Below the pieces are notes generated by a model, which did not search any database, was not told the origin of the DNA, and worked only from the letters and a program-made list of their open reading frames with translations. A program made the translations under genes and the position numbers. Positions 1 through 5,979 of a stretch of 15,492 bases of DNA are shown here, in pieces. The stretch is taken from the NCBI GenBank assembly GCA_013816105.1, contig JACDEY010000003.1, positions 1 through 15,492 on the forward strand, in the 5' to 3' direction. Within the stretch, counting starts at the first letter, position 1; every line of letters begins with the position of its first letter. This stretch comes from Actinomycetota bacterium (lineage in GTDB: Bacteria; Actinomycetota; UBA4738).

Positions 1-2
1 AC

Positions 3-377
3 TTCGATGTGGACGGCGCCGAAACCCTCCCTCCGGTGGTGAACTGGGGATCCCCTTCGGTGTACGCGCTCCCCAGCCCCGGGCAGGGCCTGAAGGCCGG
101 AGAGCATCACGCCGGCCCAGATGTCGATCCCGACGACGAGGGAGAGGCGAACCGGGAATCCGTTCGCCGGCTCAGTTCGTGGGTGGCCGAACGGTATCGA
201 TCGCCCGAGATCCAGCCACGGTTCGTGGAGACCTGCCTGTACACGAACACGCCGGACCAGGGCTTCGTGCTGGAAAGGCGGGGACCGGTCGTCGTTGGGT
301 CTGCGTGCAGCGGTCACGGGTTCAAGTTCGCGCCGCTGGTCGGGCGAAGGCTGGCCGAGCTCGCCCTGGCCTCCTGA
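3..377 (+). CDS. FAD-dependent oxidoreductase, sarcosine/N-methyltryptophan oxidase-like (C-terminal part)
   Basis: The gene enters from the left edge, so only the last ~124 codons are present; the frame is open from the first complete codon. The C-terminus carries the ETCLYTNTPDQGFVLE segment, then CSGHGFKFAPLVGRRLAEL. This is the pattern that closes monomeric sarcosine oxidase and N-methyltryptophan oxidase proteins (a CxYTxTPD segment, then a GFSGHGFKF-like segment near the FAD). These flavoenzymes oxidise N-methyl or cyclic amino acids with O2, giving H2O2 and an imine or aldehyde. The cysteine of the CLYT motif sits where the family keeps its conserved cysteine; covalent flavin attachment through another cysteine cannot be confirmed from this fragment. 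The substrate cannot be assigned. The gene converges on the aconitase X genes with 20 bp between stop codons, so the two are not one operon. Confidence 0.8.
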   Translation, partial: FDVDGAETLPPVVNWGSPSVYALPSPGQGLKAGEHHAGPDVDPDDEGEANRESVRRLSSWVAERYRSPEIQPRFVETCLYTNTPDQGFVLERRGPVVVGSACSGHGFKFAPLVGRRLAELALAS

Positions 378-392
378 CCCGCGAATCGCGGG
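378..392. terminator. Short hairpin between convergent genes
   Basis: CCCGCG AAT CGCGGG forms a perfect 6-bp GC stem with a 3-nt loop. It starts directly after the TGA of the flavoenzyme gene and ends 5 bp before the stop of the small aconitase X gene on the other strand. The position fits a bidirectional terminator; there is no T-tract, as is common in high-GC actinobacteria. Confidence 0.5.
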
Positions 393-397
393 GCGGC

Positions 398-832
398 CTA
401 CCGGCGGGTACGGATGACCGCCCGATCCGGTCCCGCCTCCACCTCGACCTCGACCTCGCCCTCGCCGAGGGCGCCGTACTCGCCCGCACCGAGCACCACG
501 ACCGGGCAGGAGCGCCCATAGAGCTCCGCGGCCACCATGGCCCCCACGGCCAGGATTGGGTCGGGATGCCGAAGGAGGATGGCGCGTGGCCCGGTGCCGC
601 GACGGATCGCCTCCGCCACAACGCTGCTCGAGGAGCTCGACCCGCGGCCCGAGGGCATTATCAGGACGCGATCCGTGAGGACTGCGCCCGCCTGGGGGTG
701 ACTTGGATCCACCACCGCCCCCGTGACCGGATCGAAGCCGCCCCAGAAGGACAGCGGCTCCTCCAGCACGACCGCGGCCCCAGAGGCCCGGCCGGGGACG
801 AGCGTGTGGCCGTCGGCGCGATCCTCAGTCAT
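398..832 (-). CDS. Aconitase X, small (swivel domain) subunit, DUF126 family
   Basis: This protein of about 144 aa matches the swivel-domain subunit of two-component aconitase X. It contains LSFWGGFDPVTG, then DPSHPQAG, then the serine-rich GRGSSSSSSVVAE loop and PDPILAVGAMVAAELYG, in the order seen in bacterial and archaeal small subunits. It pairs with the large subunit encoded just upstream to form a dehydratase. Bacterial aconitase X enzymes that have been characterised act as cis-3-hydroxy-L-proline dehydratases; archaeal ones act as phosphomevalonate dehydratases. The substrate here is not known. I chose the ATG at 832 because it overlaps the large-subunit stop by 8 bp, typical of translational coupling; an earlier in-frame start at 853 is possible. 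The C-terminus has a short GAGGTC-type tandem repeat encoding EVEVEVEAG. Confidence 0.88.
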   Translation of the reverse strand: MTEDRADGHTLVPGRASGAAVVLEEPLSFWGGFDPVTGAVVDPSHPQAGAVLTDRVLIMPSGRGSSSSSSVVAEAIRRGTGPRAILLRHPDPILAVGAMVAAELYGRSCPVVVLGAGEYGALGEGEVEVEVEAGPDRAVIRTRR

Positions 833-2021
833 CGGGCCACAACTCCGGGTCACGCCATATGGTCCCGAGCACCGCCGATCGCACGCACTCAGCCGAACTG
901 GCGAACAGGACCTGGGCTCCGATGTTCGCGGGCGCGTAGTGCGCCCACTTGGCGGAGTTGGTCATCACCGCCCCTCGGCCGGGTGGAATGATCGGCGTGA
1001 CGTAGGTGCAGGTGTCCGTAACTACGCTCACGCCCGCCTGAGCGAGCACTTCCAGCCACCCCCTTTCTTCGATCTGTCGAAGGATGTGGCGCCCGGTGGA
1101 GACGAAGAACCCCACGCCGGCCTTGACTCGGCTTCCCCCTAGGAGGCGGATGAGCTGCTCGAACTCGGCCAGGGAGGCGTGCGGAGTCCCGATGCTCACG
1201 GCGCGGAGCGGAGATGACGTCCCCGTCGAGAGCGAGTCACGGACGCGGACCAGGTCCCTCGTGGTGACCTCGATCTCGCGATCGGGCCCGCGCCCGCCCA
1301 GCGCTGCCTCCAGAGTGGGCGCCTCCGGGGTCACCCCAACGGCGTGAAACAGCCCCACCGACCCCGACGAGGCAGTGCCCGCCCCCAGCGCCTTCAACTG
1401 GTCCTCCGTAGTGGTGAGGGGGAGGCCTTGCACCACCGGGACCATCGTGCCGGTCCGCGCCCCGATCAGGTGACCCAGGACGGGGAAGAGCACGTCGTCG
1501 CGGAGGAGTCGTTCCGGAACGCCGGACATCCGAAACACGATCTGTCCTCGCCGGTTCTCGGCCCGGTGGAGCCCGGCATCCGGCGCCCGTCCCGTGATGG
1601 CGGCACAGACGTCGATGAAGTCGCCGTACCGTTCGGTCCGCGCTCCGAGGACGGAGTTCGCGAAAACGATGGCGTTGGACTCCGCCCACGCAACATGCTC
1701 TCCGAAGCTCGGACGCTCGGGGAGCTGGTAGGGCGCGCAGGTCCATGACGGGCGGCAGCCCAGGGACACGTAAGCGTCCATGAGGCGCCGGCCACGTTCC
1801 CCGGCCTCGCGGTCGCCCCGATACAGTTCGGGGTGCAGGAGGTCGAGGGCGCCAACGTTGAGGGTCGTCGGAATGGCGACCCGCGCGCCGCCGGTGACGA
1901 GTCGCTCGGCGAAGTCGAGGCTCACCTGCCCGTGGTAGAGGCACCCGTCAACGTGCGCGGAACGGACGTCCAGGAGCCGATCCGCCCCCATCGCGCGCGC
2001 CAGGCCCAGGACGATCCGCAT
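825..2021 (-). CDS. Aconitase X, large (catalytic) subunit, DUF521 family
   Basis: This is the catalytic subunit of aconitase X, a Fe-S dehydratase, with 398 aa from the first canonical start. Family landmarks are VRSAHVDGCLYHG near residues 19-31, VAIPTTLNVGALD, CRPSWTCAPYQLPERPSFGE, the AWAESNAIVFANSVLGARTE stretch, TDTCTYV, and the closing AKWAHYAPANIGAQVLFAS segment followed by a cysteine. The cysteines in the CAPYQ, DTC and SAEC contexts are plausible cluster ligands. The annotated ATG probably truncates the protein. The frame stays open upstream of 2021 and encodes SLSPHDRAFLDGAHGDGA, which looks like the usual N-terminus of the family (LTxxExxxLxGExG...). No ATG, GTG or TTG occurs in that extension; a GTC at 2085-2087 stands where the initiator is expected, 7 nt after the bpa stop. 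The gene lies downstream of bpa and overlaps the small subunit. Confidence 0.88.
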   Translation of the reverse strand: MRIVLGLARAMGADRLLDVRSAHVDGCLYHGQVSLDFAERLVTGGARVAIPTTLNVGALDLLHPELYRGDREAGERGRRLMDAYVSLGCRPSWTCAPYQLPERPSFGEHVAWAESNAIVFANSVLGARTERYGDFIDVCAAITGRAPDAGLHRAENRRGQIVFRMSGVPERLLRDDVLFPVLGHLIGARTGTMVPVVQGLPLTTTEDQLKALGAGTASSGSVGLFHAVGVTPEAPTLEAALGGRGPDREIEVTTRDLVRVRDSLSTGTSSPLRAVSIGTPHASLAEFEQLIRLLGGSRVKAGVGFFVSTGRHILRQIEERGWLEVLAQAGVSVVTDTCTYVTPIIPPGRGAVMTNSAKWAHYAPANIGAQVLFASSAECVRSAVLGTIWRDPELWPDD

Positions 2022-2094
2022 GGCCGTTCGGGCCCCGTCGCCGTGCGCTCCATCGAGGAAGGCGCGATCGTGCGGGGAGAGCGAGACCCCTGTG

Positions 2095-2592
2095 TCAGAG
2101 GTAGCGGCCGTCGGGCGGCTCGGTCTCGTCGGCCGACCGAGGTAACGGTCGCCGGGATCGTTCCTGCATCACCTGGGCGGCCTGGAGCTGGAGCGCGAGC
2201 TGCGTCCCCTGGAACAGCCCCTCGAGCCACCCGAGAATCTCGGCGTGGGCGATGGACATCTCCTCGAGCGTCGCGCCGCCGGGGTCGGGATCCGGGGTCA
2301 GCTCGTCGAGCTCCTCGAACAGCTTCCGCGGGAGCGCTTCACGGAGCTCCGCGCTGATTCGCCCGTGGACCTGCCGAAGATGCTGGACCGCGGCCGCTTC
2401 GGGGCGGATCCGCCTCGCCTCCTCCAGGACCTCGCGGGTGATGCCGGCGATGCGCAAGAGGCGCTGGGGATCGACCGCCCCCTCCTTGGCGAGAGGGACG
2501 TCGTCCTCGGACGAAGCCGCCTCACCGGGGGCCGGCTTCTCCCCGGAATCGGGAGGATCGTTCGGGGCCGAAGGCATCGGTTCCTCGCTCAT
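2095..2592 (-). CDS. bpa: Bacterial proteasome activator Bpa (PafE)
   Basis: This 165-aa protein matches Bpa/PafE, the ATP-independent ring activator that opens the actinobacterial 20S proteasome. The middle has the helical segment LRQVHGRISAELREALP followed by LFEELDELT, then AHAEILGWLEGLFQGTQLAL, which parallels the AQAQLVGWLEGLFHGIQTAL segment of the M. tuberculosis protein. The protein ends in DGRYL, so Tyr164-Leu165 supply the hydrophobic-Tyr-X-like tail that docks into the proteasome alpha ring. The N-terminal ~40 residues are acidic and Pro/Ser-rich, probably disordered. The frame is open to 2748, but that extension has no family similarity. The ATG at 2592 has a TAGGCT -10 box 7 nt upstream, suggesting a leaderless start. 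No Pup, Mpa or proteasome subunit gene is in the window. The stop is 7 nt before the presumed start of the aconitase X large subunit, implying co-transcription. Confidence 0.9.
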   Translation of the reverse strand: MSEEPMPSAPNDPPDSGEKPAPGEAASSEDDVPLAKEGAVDPQRLLRIAGITREVLEEARRIRPEAAAVQHLRQVHGRISAELREALPRKLFEELDELTPDPDPGGATLEEMSIAHAEILGWLEGLFQGTQLALQLQAAQVMQERSRRPLPRSADETEPPDGRYL

Positions 2593-2599
2593 GCCGACG

Positions 2600-2605
2600 A
2601 GCCTA
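2600..2605 (-). promoter_or_regulatory. -10 box of bpa, leaderless type
   Basis: TAGGCT on the minus strand is followed by exactly 7 nt and then the bpa ATG. A transcript from it would begin at or next to the start codon. There is no convincing -35 hexamer 16-18 nt upstream. The same TAGnnT placement recurs before other genes in this window. Confidence 0.5.
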
Positions 2606-2887
2606 CCCGCTCGACTCGCGTGGTACACCGGTGGGGGAGGGGACAGAAGAGCGGGTCCGAGATGCCTTTGGAGCCGCTCGCGCCTTCCCCATACGCGAGC
2701 GTTATCTACTCGGCACCTCGGACCCGCTCGAAAGTTGGCCCCGAGCAACCCGGGCCGACCGACCGGTCGGAGACTCTCGGGAGGTCGAGCGGGCGGCGGA
2801 GGGACTTGCGTCCTCCCACCCTCCCGTCGATCTCGCCGGGCGTTCCGTCCGATCCTTCGACCGTCCGGCCGCTCGGGACCGGGGCGA

Positions 2888-2916
2888 AAGGTAGCAAGGG
2901 CCTCTCACCCTGTCAA
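2888..2916 (-). promoter_or_regulatory. Sigma70-type promoter reading leftward
   Basis: On the minus strand a consensus TTGACA (2916 to 2911) is followed by a 17-nt spacer and TACCTT (2893 to 2888), a TAnnnT -10 box. Transcription would start near 2881 and read toward bpa, about 290 nt away. It is one of the best -35/-10 pairs in the window, yet no gene starts immediately after it. Confidence 0.55.
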
Positions 2917-3068
2917 CCGGCCGAGAGTATCTGGGCCGCAACCCTATTCGTGAAGATCCGCAGGTAGAGCCATGGAAGCCTCCCGGCGAGAAAGCTGAAG
3001 AGTGACAAAGAAATTGGGGTGCCCTCCCGCCCCTCGCCGAGAACGCCGGTGGACTCGCAATGTGCCGA

Positions 3069-3074
3069 TAGACT
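3069..3074 (+). promoter_or_regulatory. -10 box of the ycaQ-like gene, leaderless type
   Basis: TAGACT, followed by CG, lies 8 nt before the GTG at 3083. It supports that GTG as the start of a leaderless mRNA over the earlier GTG at 3002. No clear -35 hexamer is present. Confidence 0.45.
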
Positions 3075-3082
3075 CGCGGGCC

Positions 3083-4339
3083 GTGCCGCCCTCCCGCCTC
3101 CCGACGGTCTCGTTGACGGTGGTGCGCCGCATGGCCGTCGCACGCCAGCGGCTTGCTGGTTCGCGCGTTCCGTCCCCCTCGCCCGACGAGGTGCTCGACG
3201 TCGCCCGGGACCTGGGATGCCTGCAGCTCGACCCGATCGCGGTCGTGGCGAGAAGCCACCTCCTGGTCCTCTGGAGCCGCCTCGGCCCGTTCGACCGCGA
3301 GGCGCTGGAGGTCCTGCAATGGCGCGAGCGGCAGCTGTTCGAGTACTTCGCGCACGCGGCGTCTCTCGTGCTCACCGAGGACTTCCAGATCCACCACGCC
3401 CACATGCGACGCTTCGCCAGAGGGGACACCACGTGGTCGCGCAGGGTTCGAACCTGGCTAGAGGAGAACCGCGACCTTCGCCGGCACATCCTGCGGCGGC
3501 TGCGGGCCGAGGGGCCTCTCCGGTCGAGGGACTTCGAGGATCGCTCCCGAATCGGCTGGCAGTCGAGTGGATGGACGGCGGAGCGGAACGTGAGCCGGAT
3601 GCTCGACTTCCTATGGGCCGCGGGAACGATAACCGTTGCCGGTCGCTCCGGACTCACCAGGTGGTGGGACCTGTCGGAGAGGTGGTTCCCGGATTGGACG
3701 CCCCGGCGGGCCCTGCCGGGGCCCGAAGTCGTGCGCCGCGCCGCCCAGCGGTCGCTTAGGGCTCTCGGGATCGCGCGGCCACGGCACATCGGCCAGCATT
3801 TCATCCGGGGAAGCTATCCGGGCCTCGCGTCCGCGCTTTCGGCCCTCGAACGGGAGAAGCAGGTCTCTCGGGTTCTCGTGGCCGAAGACCCTCGCCCGTC
3901 GGAGCCCTGGTACGTCCACCAGGAGGACCTCTCGCTCCTTGAGCGCCTGCTCGCGGGGAAGTGGGAGGAGTGCGAGCCCCGGACGACGCTGCTGTCGCCC
4001 TTCGACAACCTGATCTGTGATCGAAGCCGTACCGAGGAGCTCTTCGGATTCCGGTTCCGTCTGGAGATCTACGTGCCGCGCAGCCAGCGGCGATACGGCT
4101 ACTACGTGATGCCCATCCTGTGGCGCGACCGGCTGGTCGGCCGCATCGACCCGGTGATGGACCGAAGGCGAGGCCGGCTCGTCATCAACGCCGTCCACAT
4201 TGACCCGGGCCCAGCGATGCCTGCCTCGGTCGGCCGGGAGGTCGCGGGTACCATTCGGGAGCTGGCCAGGTTCCTGGGCGCGTCCGAGACGGACTTCAGT
4301 GCTGACGTGCCAGCGGAGTGGCGCCGCCAGCTGAGATGA
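3083..4339 (+). CDS. Winged-helix DNA glycosylase of the YcaQ/AlkX (HTH_42) family
   Basis: This 418-aa protein belongs to the HTH_42 family. Members include E. coli YcaQ (AlkX), which unhooks DNA interstrand crosslinks and removes N7-alkylated bases, and Streptomyces AlkZ. The early segment VARDLGCLQLDPIAVVARSH carries the QLD (QxD) catalytic-loop motif at about residues 48-50 that typifies the YcaQ/AlkX branch; AlkZ has QxQ. The family segments LFEYFAHAASLV, SRLGPFDREAL and LLSPFDNLICDR follow, then an arginine-rich C-terminal part (YVPRSQRRYGYYVMPIL) and LVGRIDPVMDR. The frame is open to a GTG at 3002, but residues before VSLTVVRRMAVARQRL have no family counterpart. The GTG at 3083 is preferred because TAGACT precedes it by 8 nt and the resulting length fits the family. 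The 3' end overlaps the permease gene on the other strand by 44 bp. Confidence 0.82.
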   Translation: MPPSRLPTVSLTVVRRMAVARQRLAGSRVPSPSPDEVLDVARDLGCLQLDPIAVVARSHLLVLWSRLGPFDREALEVLQWRERQLFEYFAHAASLVLTEDFQIHHAHMRRFARGDTTWSRRVRTWLEENRDLRRHILRRLRAEGPLRSRDFEDRSRIGWQSSGWTAERNVSRMLDFLWAAGTITVAGRSGLTRWWDLSERWFPDWTPRRALPGPEVVRRAAQRSLRALGIARPRHIGQHFIRGSYPGLASALSALEREKQVSRVLVAEDPRPSEPWYVHQEDLSLLERLLAGKWEECEPRTTLLSPFDNLICDRSRTEELFGFRFRLEIYVPRSQRRYGYYVMPILWRDRLVGRIDPVMDRRRGRLVINAVHIDPGPAMPASVGREVAGTIRELARFLGASETDFSADVPAEWRRQLR

Positions 4340-5174
4340 CACCGGCGGGAACCGGCGAGGATCGGACGGGGAGGGGACGGAAGAAGAAGAACCCGGCCAC
4401 CGCCAGATATCCGACCCACGCGACGACCTCCAGCGCGGAGGGCTTGTCCTGGTAGCCGATCAGCCCACGTAACACAGCTCCGAGGCCGGTCTCGTCGCTC
4501 AGTGTGCCGGATACGTCGTATGCCTGGCCGGTCAGGAAGCCGAGGTAGCCGGCCTCCTGCAGCTCGTGGGCCGAGAACGCCAGCAGGCCGGCGGCCACCA
4601 ACAGCAGGAGCCCCCCCGTGACGCGGAAGAACGTGCGGAGGTTCAACTTGATGCTCCGCCGGTACAGCAGGTAGCCGAGGACGACGGCCGTGGTGAGGCC
4701 GATGGCGGCCCCGAGGATCTGCCCCCAGGCCCCACCTGCGCCCGTGGCCGTTGCCTTGAACGTGCCGAACAGGAAGAGCGCCGTCTCGATGCCCTCGCGA
4801 AGGACCATGGCGAAGGCGAGGGTGGCGAGGCCGATGCCGCCGCCCACGAGCGCGGTGTCCACCCTCTCCTGGATGTCCCCCTTGATGCGCGCGGCCTGGC
4901 GGCGCATCCAGAAGATCATCCACGTCAGGAAGCCGACCGCAAGGAGGCTCACCAGCCCCTCGAAGACCTCCTCGGCCTGGCCCTCGAACTCCCCGGCCGC
5001 GGCGAAGATGATCGCACCCACGACGACGCTGAGGGCCACCGCCGCCGCCGTGCCCCACCAGACCAGCGCGGCGCGATCGGATCTCCCGAGCTGACGCAGG
5101 TACGCGAGGACGATGGAAACGATGAGGGCCGCCTCGATGCCCTCCCTGAGCATCAGGACGAACGCCGCGCCCAA
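4296..5174 (-). CDS. efeU: FTR1/EfeU-family iron permease
   Basis: This is a 292-aa polytopic membrane protein with about seven hydrophobic segments. It carries the two REGIE motifs that define FTR1/EfeU permeases: R10-E14 (LREGIEAAL) in the first helix and R126-E130 (LREGIETAL) in a later helix. The conserved glutamates are thought to carry iron across the cytoplasmic membrane. An acidic loop (EFEGQAEEVFEG, residues ~62-73) follows the second helix. The C-terminal ~20 residues are non-conserved, and their codons overlap the glycosylase gene. The start is a TTG at 5174, chosen because AAAGGAG lies 6 nt upstream and the protein then begins shortly before the first REGIE motif. A promoter and two iron-box-like palindromes precede the gene, and the upstream gene encodes a DtxR-family regulator. 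No efeO or efeB partner is in the window, so electron supply or iron oxidation must come from elsewhere. Confidence 0.9.
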   Translation of the reverse strand: MGAAFVLMLREGIEAALIVSIVLAYLRQLGRSDRAALVWWGTAAAVALSVVVGAIIFAAAGEFEGQAEEVFEGLVSLLAVGFLTWMIFWMRRQAARIKGDIQERVDTALVGGGIGLATLAFAMVLREGIETALFLFGTFKATATGAGGAWGQILGAAIGLTTAVVLGYLLYRRSIKLNLRTFFRVTGGLLLLVAAGLLAFSAHELQEAGYLGFLTGQAYDVSGTLSDETGLGAVLRGLIGYQDKPSALEVVAWVGYLAVAGFFFFRPLPVRSSPVPAGVISAGGATPLARQH

Positions 5175-5194
5175 GACGAACTCCTTTCAGGTCG

Positions 5195-5208
5195 TTAGGT
5201 ATACCTAA
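5195..5208. promoter_or_regulatory. 14-bp palindromic operator (DtxR/MntR-type)
   Basis: TTAGGTATACCTAA is a perfect palindrome with AGGT and ACCT half-sites 2 bp apart. It lies between the predicted transcription start and the Shine-Dalgarno sequence of the iron permease gene. The short spacing resembles MntR/SirR-type boxes more than the classic 19-bp iron box. Binding by the adjacent DtxR-family protein is inferred. Confidence 0.6.
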
Positions 5209-5212
5209 TGGT

Positions 5213-5231
5213 CTAGGTTCAGCCTACCTGA
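5213..5231. promoter_or_regulatory. 19-bp IdeR/DtxR iron-box-like operator
   Basis: The site matches 13 of 19 positions of the IdeR consensus TTAGGTTAGGCTAACCTAA by eye. It keeps the AGGT and ACCT half-sites exactly 7 bp apart. It lies immediately downstream of the permease -10 box and covers the expected transcription start, where a bound repressor would block initiation. Confidence 0.6.
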
Positions 5232-5232
5232 A

Positions 5233-5262
5233 ATCCTACTGAGAGAACCGGATTAACGTCAA
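5233..5262 (-). promoter_or_regulatory. Promoter of the iron permease gene
   Basis: On the minus strand TTGACG (5262 to 5257) is followed by an 18-nt spacer and TAGGAT (5238 to 5233). The -35 box overlaps the stop codon of the upstream regulator gene, so the permease can be transcribed independently of it. The predicted start falls within the iron-box-like operator, and the leader then contains the second palindrome and the Shine-Dalgarno sequence. Confidence 0.6.
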
Positions 5263-5927
5263 GCGGCGCGGCGCACCCACAGGTTGTCGGTGAGTTCGGC
5301 CCCGAGCCCCACCGTGCGGCTCTGAACCTCGAGGGTCATGGTCCCATCCGGCGCGGTGTCCACGACCAGGATCTCGCCGCCGGGCATGAGGCCGTTCTCC
5401 TCGAAATAGCGCATGACGTCCAGCTCGAGCTCGAGGTCCTCCGTGAGCCGCAGGAGGATCACCCGGTCGCCGGCCTCGAAGTCCCGAAGCGGCTGCAGGT
5501 CCTCCAGATCCGCGGGGTGGGTAGACCCGGGGATCGGGTTTCCGTGCGGACAGGTGGCCGGGTCGTCGAGGAGCACGGTGAGTCGCTCCTCGACCTGGTC
5601 GGAGATGACCCGTTCCCAGGCCGACGCCTCCTCGTGGGCCTGGTGCCACCGGAGGCCGATCACCTCGATGAGGAACCGCTCGGCGAGCCGGTGACGGCGT
5701 ACCAGGCGACGGGCCTGCTCTTCGCCGGCCGGTGTGAAGAGGAGGACACGGCCCTCGCTCATCAAAAGTCCGTCTCGCCGCAAACGCTTGACTGCTTCCG
5801 AGACAGAGGCGGCGCTGACGCCGATCCACCTCGCGAGCCCTGCCTGGACGGTCGGGATGCCCTCCTCGGCCATCTCGTAGATCGCCGCCAGATAGTCGCG
5901 AGCCGAGAGAGAACCGGATTGGGCCAC
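5259..5927 (-). CDS. DtxR/IdeR-family metal-dependent transcriptional regulator
   Basis: This 222-aa protein has the three parts of DtxR-family repressors: a winged HTH (residues ~5-65, with GVSAASVSEAVKRLRRDGLL as recognition region), a dimerisation and metal-binding domain (~66-140, with RRHRLAERFL and CPHGNPIPG), and a C-terminal FeoA/SH3-like domain (~148-222). Aligned with M. tuberculosis IdeR, the ancillary metal-site residues His79, Glu83 and His98 are present. The primary site differs: Asp11 replaces Met10 (as in MntR), Ser102 replaces Cys102, Glu105 is kept, and Arg106 replaces His106. Metal specificity is therefore uncertain. The GTG start is preceded by TAGACT at 6 nt, suggesting a leaderless mRNA. 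The permease gene lies downstream on the same strand behind operator-like sites. The gene is divergent from polA with a 52-bp gap. Confidence 0.9.
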   Translation of the reverse strand: MAQSGSLSARDYLAAIYEMAEEGIPTVQAGLARWIGVSAASVSEAVKRLRRDGLLMSEGRVLLFTPAGEEQARRLVRRHRLAERFLIEVIGLRWHQAHEEASAWERVISDQVEERLTVLLDDPATCPHGNPIPGSTHPADLEDLQPLRDFEAGDRVILLRLTEDLELELDVMRYFEENGLMPGGEILVVDTAPDGTMTLEVQSRTVGLGAELTDNLWVRRAA

Positions 5928-5933
5928 CGCCCG

Positions 5934-5939
5934 AGTCTA
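5934..5939 (-). promoter_or_regulatory. -10 box of the DtxR-family regulator gene, leaderless type
   Basis: TAGACT, followed by CG, on the minus strand lies 6 nt before the GTG start. A possible -35 hexamer, TTGGCC, lies 18 nt upstream (5963 to 5958). The mRNA would start at or next to the start codon. Confidence 0.5.
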
Positions 5940-5966
5940 CGAACGGAGGCAGAGGGAGGCCAATCG

Positions 5967-5972
5967 TAGAAT
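5967..5972 (+). promoter_or_regulatory. -10 box of polA, leaderless type
   Basis: TAGAAT, followed by CG, lies 7 nt before the polA GTG. The only Shine-Dalgarno-like sequence, AGGGAGG at 5953-5959, is about 20 nt from the start and too far to serve it. The box sits in the 52-bp gap shared with the divergent regulator gene. Confidence 0.5.
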
Positions 5973-5979
5973 CGGGTCT

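Larger units (their letters stand above)
2593..3082. other. 490-bp intergenic region between divergent bpa and ycaQ-like genes
   Basis: No open frame in this stretch resembles a protein family. It holds a leftward promoter at 2888-2916, the two -10 boxes next to the flanking genes, and GC-rich inverted repeats. One of these is CCGACC GACC GGTCGG at 2755-2770; another is an imperfect stem around 2805-2825. A leftward transcript from 2888-2916 would run about 290 nt before bpa, either as a long leader or as a separate small RNA. I looked for RNase P, SRP RNA and T-box signatures and did not see them. Confidence 0.45.

Noticed and set aside
2592..2748. Upstream extension of bpa to 2748
   Set aside because: The added ~52 residues do not resemble any Bpa N-terminus, and the TAGGCT box supports the ATG at 2592.
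2620..2880. RNase P RNA, SRP RNA or T-box in the gap before bpa
   Set aside because: The hallmark sequences of these RNAs were not found; a GUGGUAC-like string near 2620 lacks the T-box context.
2631..2894. 87-codon plus-strand frame in the bpa-ycaQ gap
   Set aside because: No recognisable domain, no Shine-Dalgarno sequence, and it lies opposite the leftward promoter and inverted repeats.
3002..3082. GTG at 3002 as start of the ycaQ-like gene
   Set aside because: The extra residues have no family counterpart, no good Shine-Dalgarno sequence precedes it, and TAGACT favours the GTG at 3083. It cannot be fully excluded.
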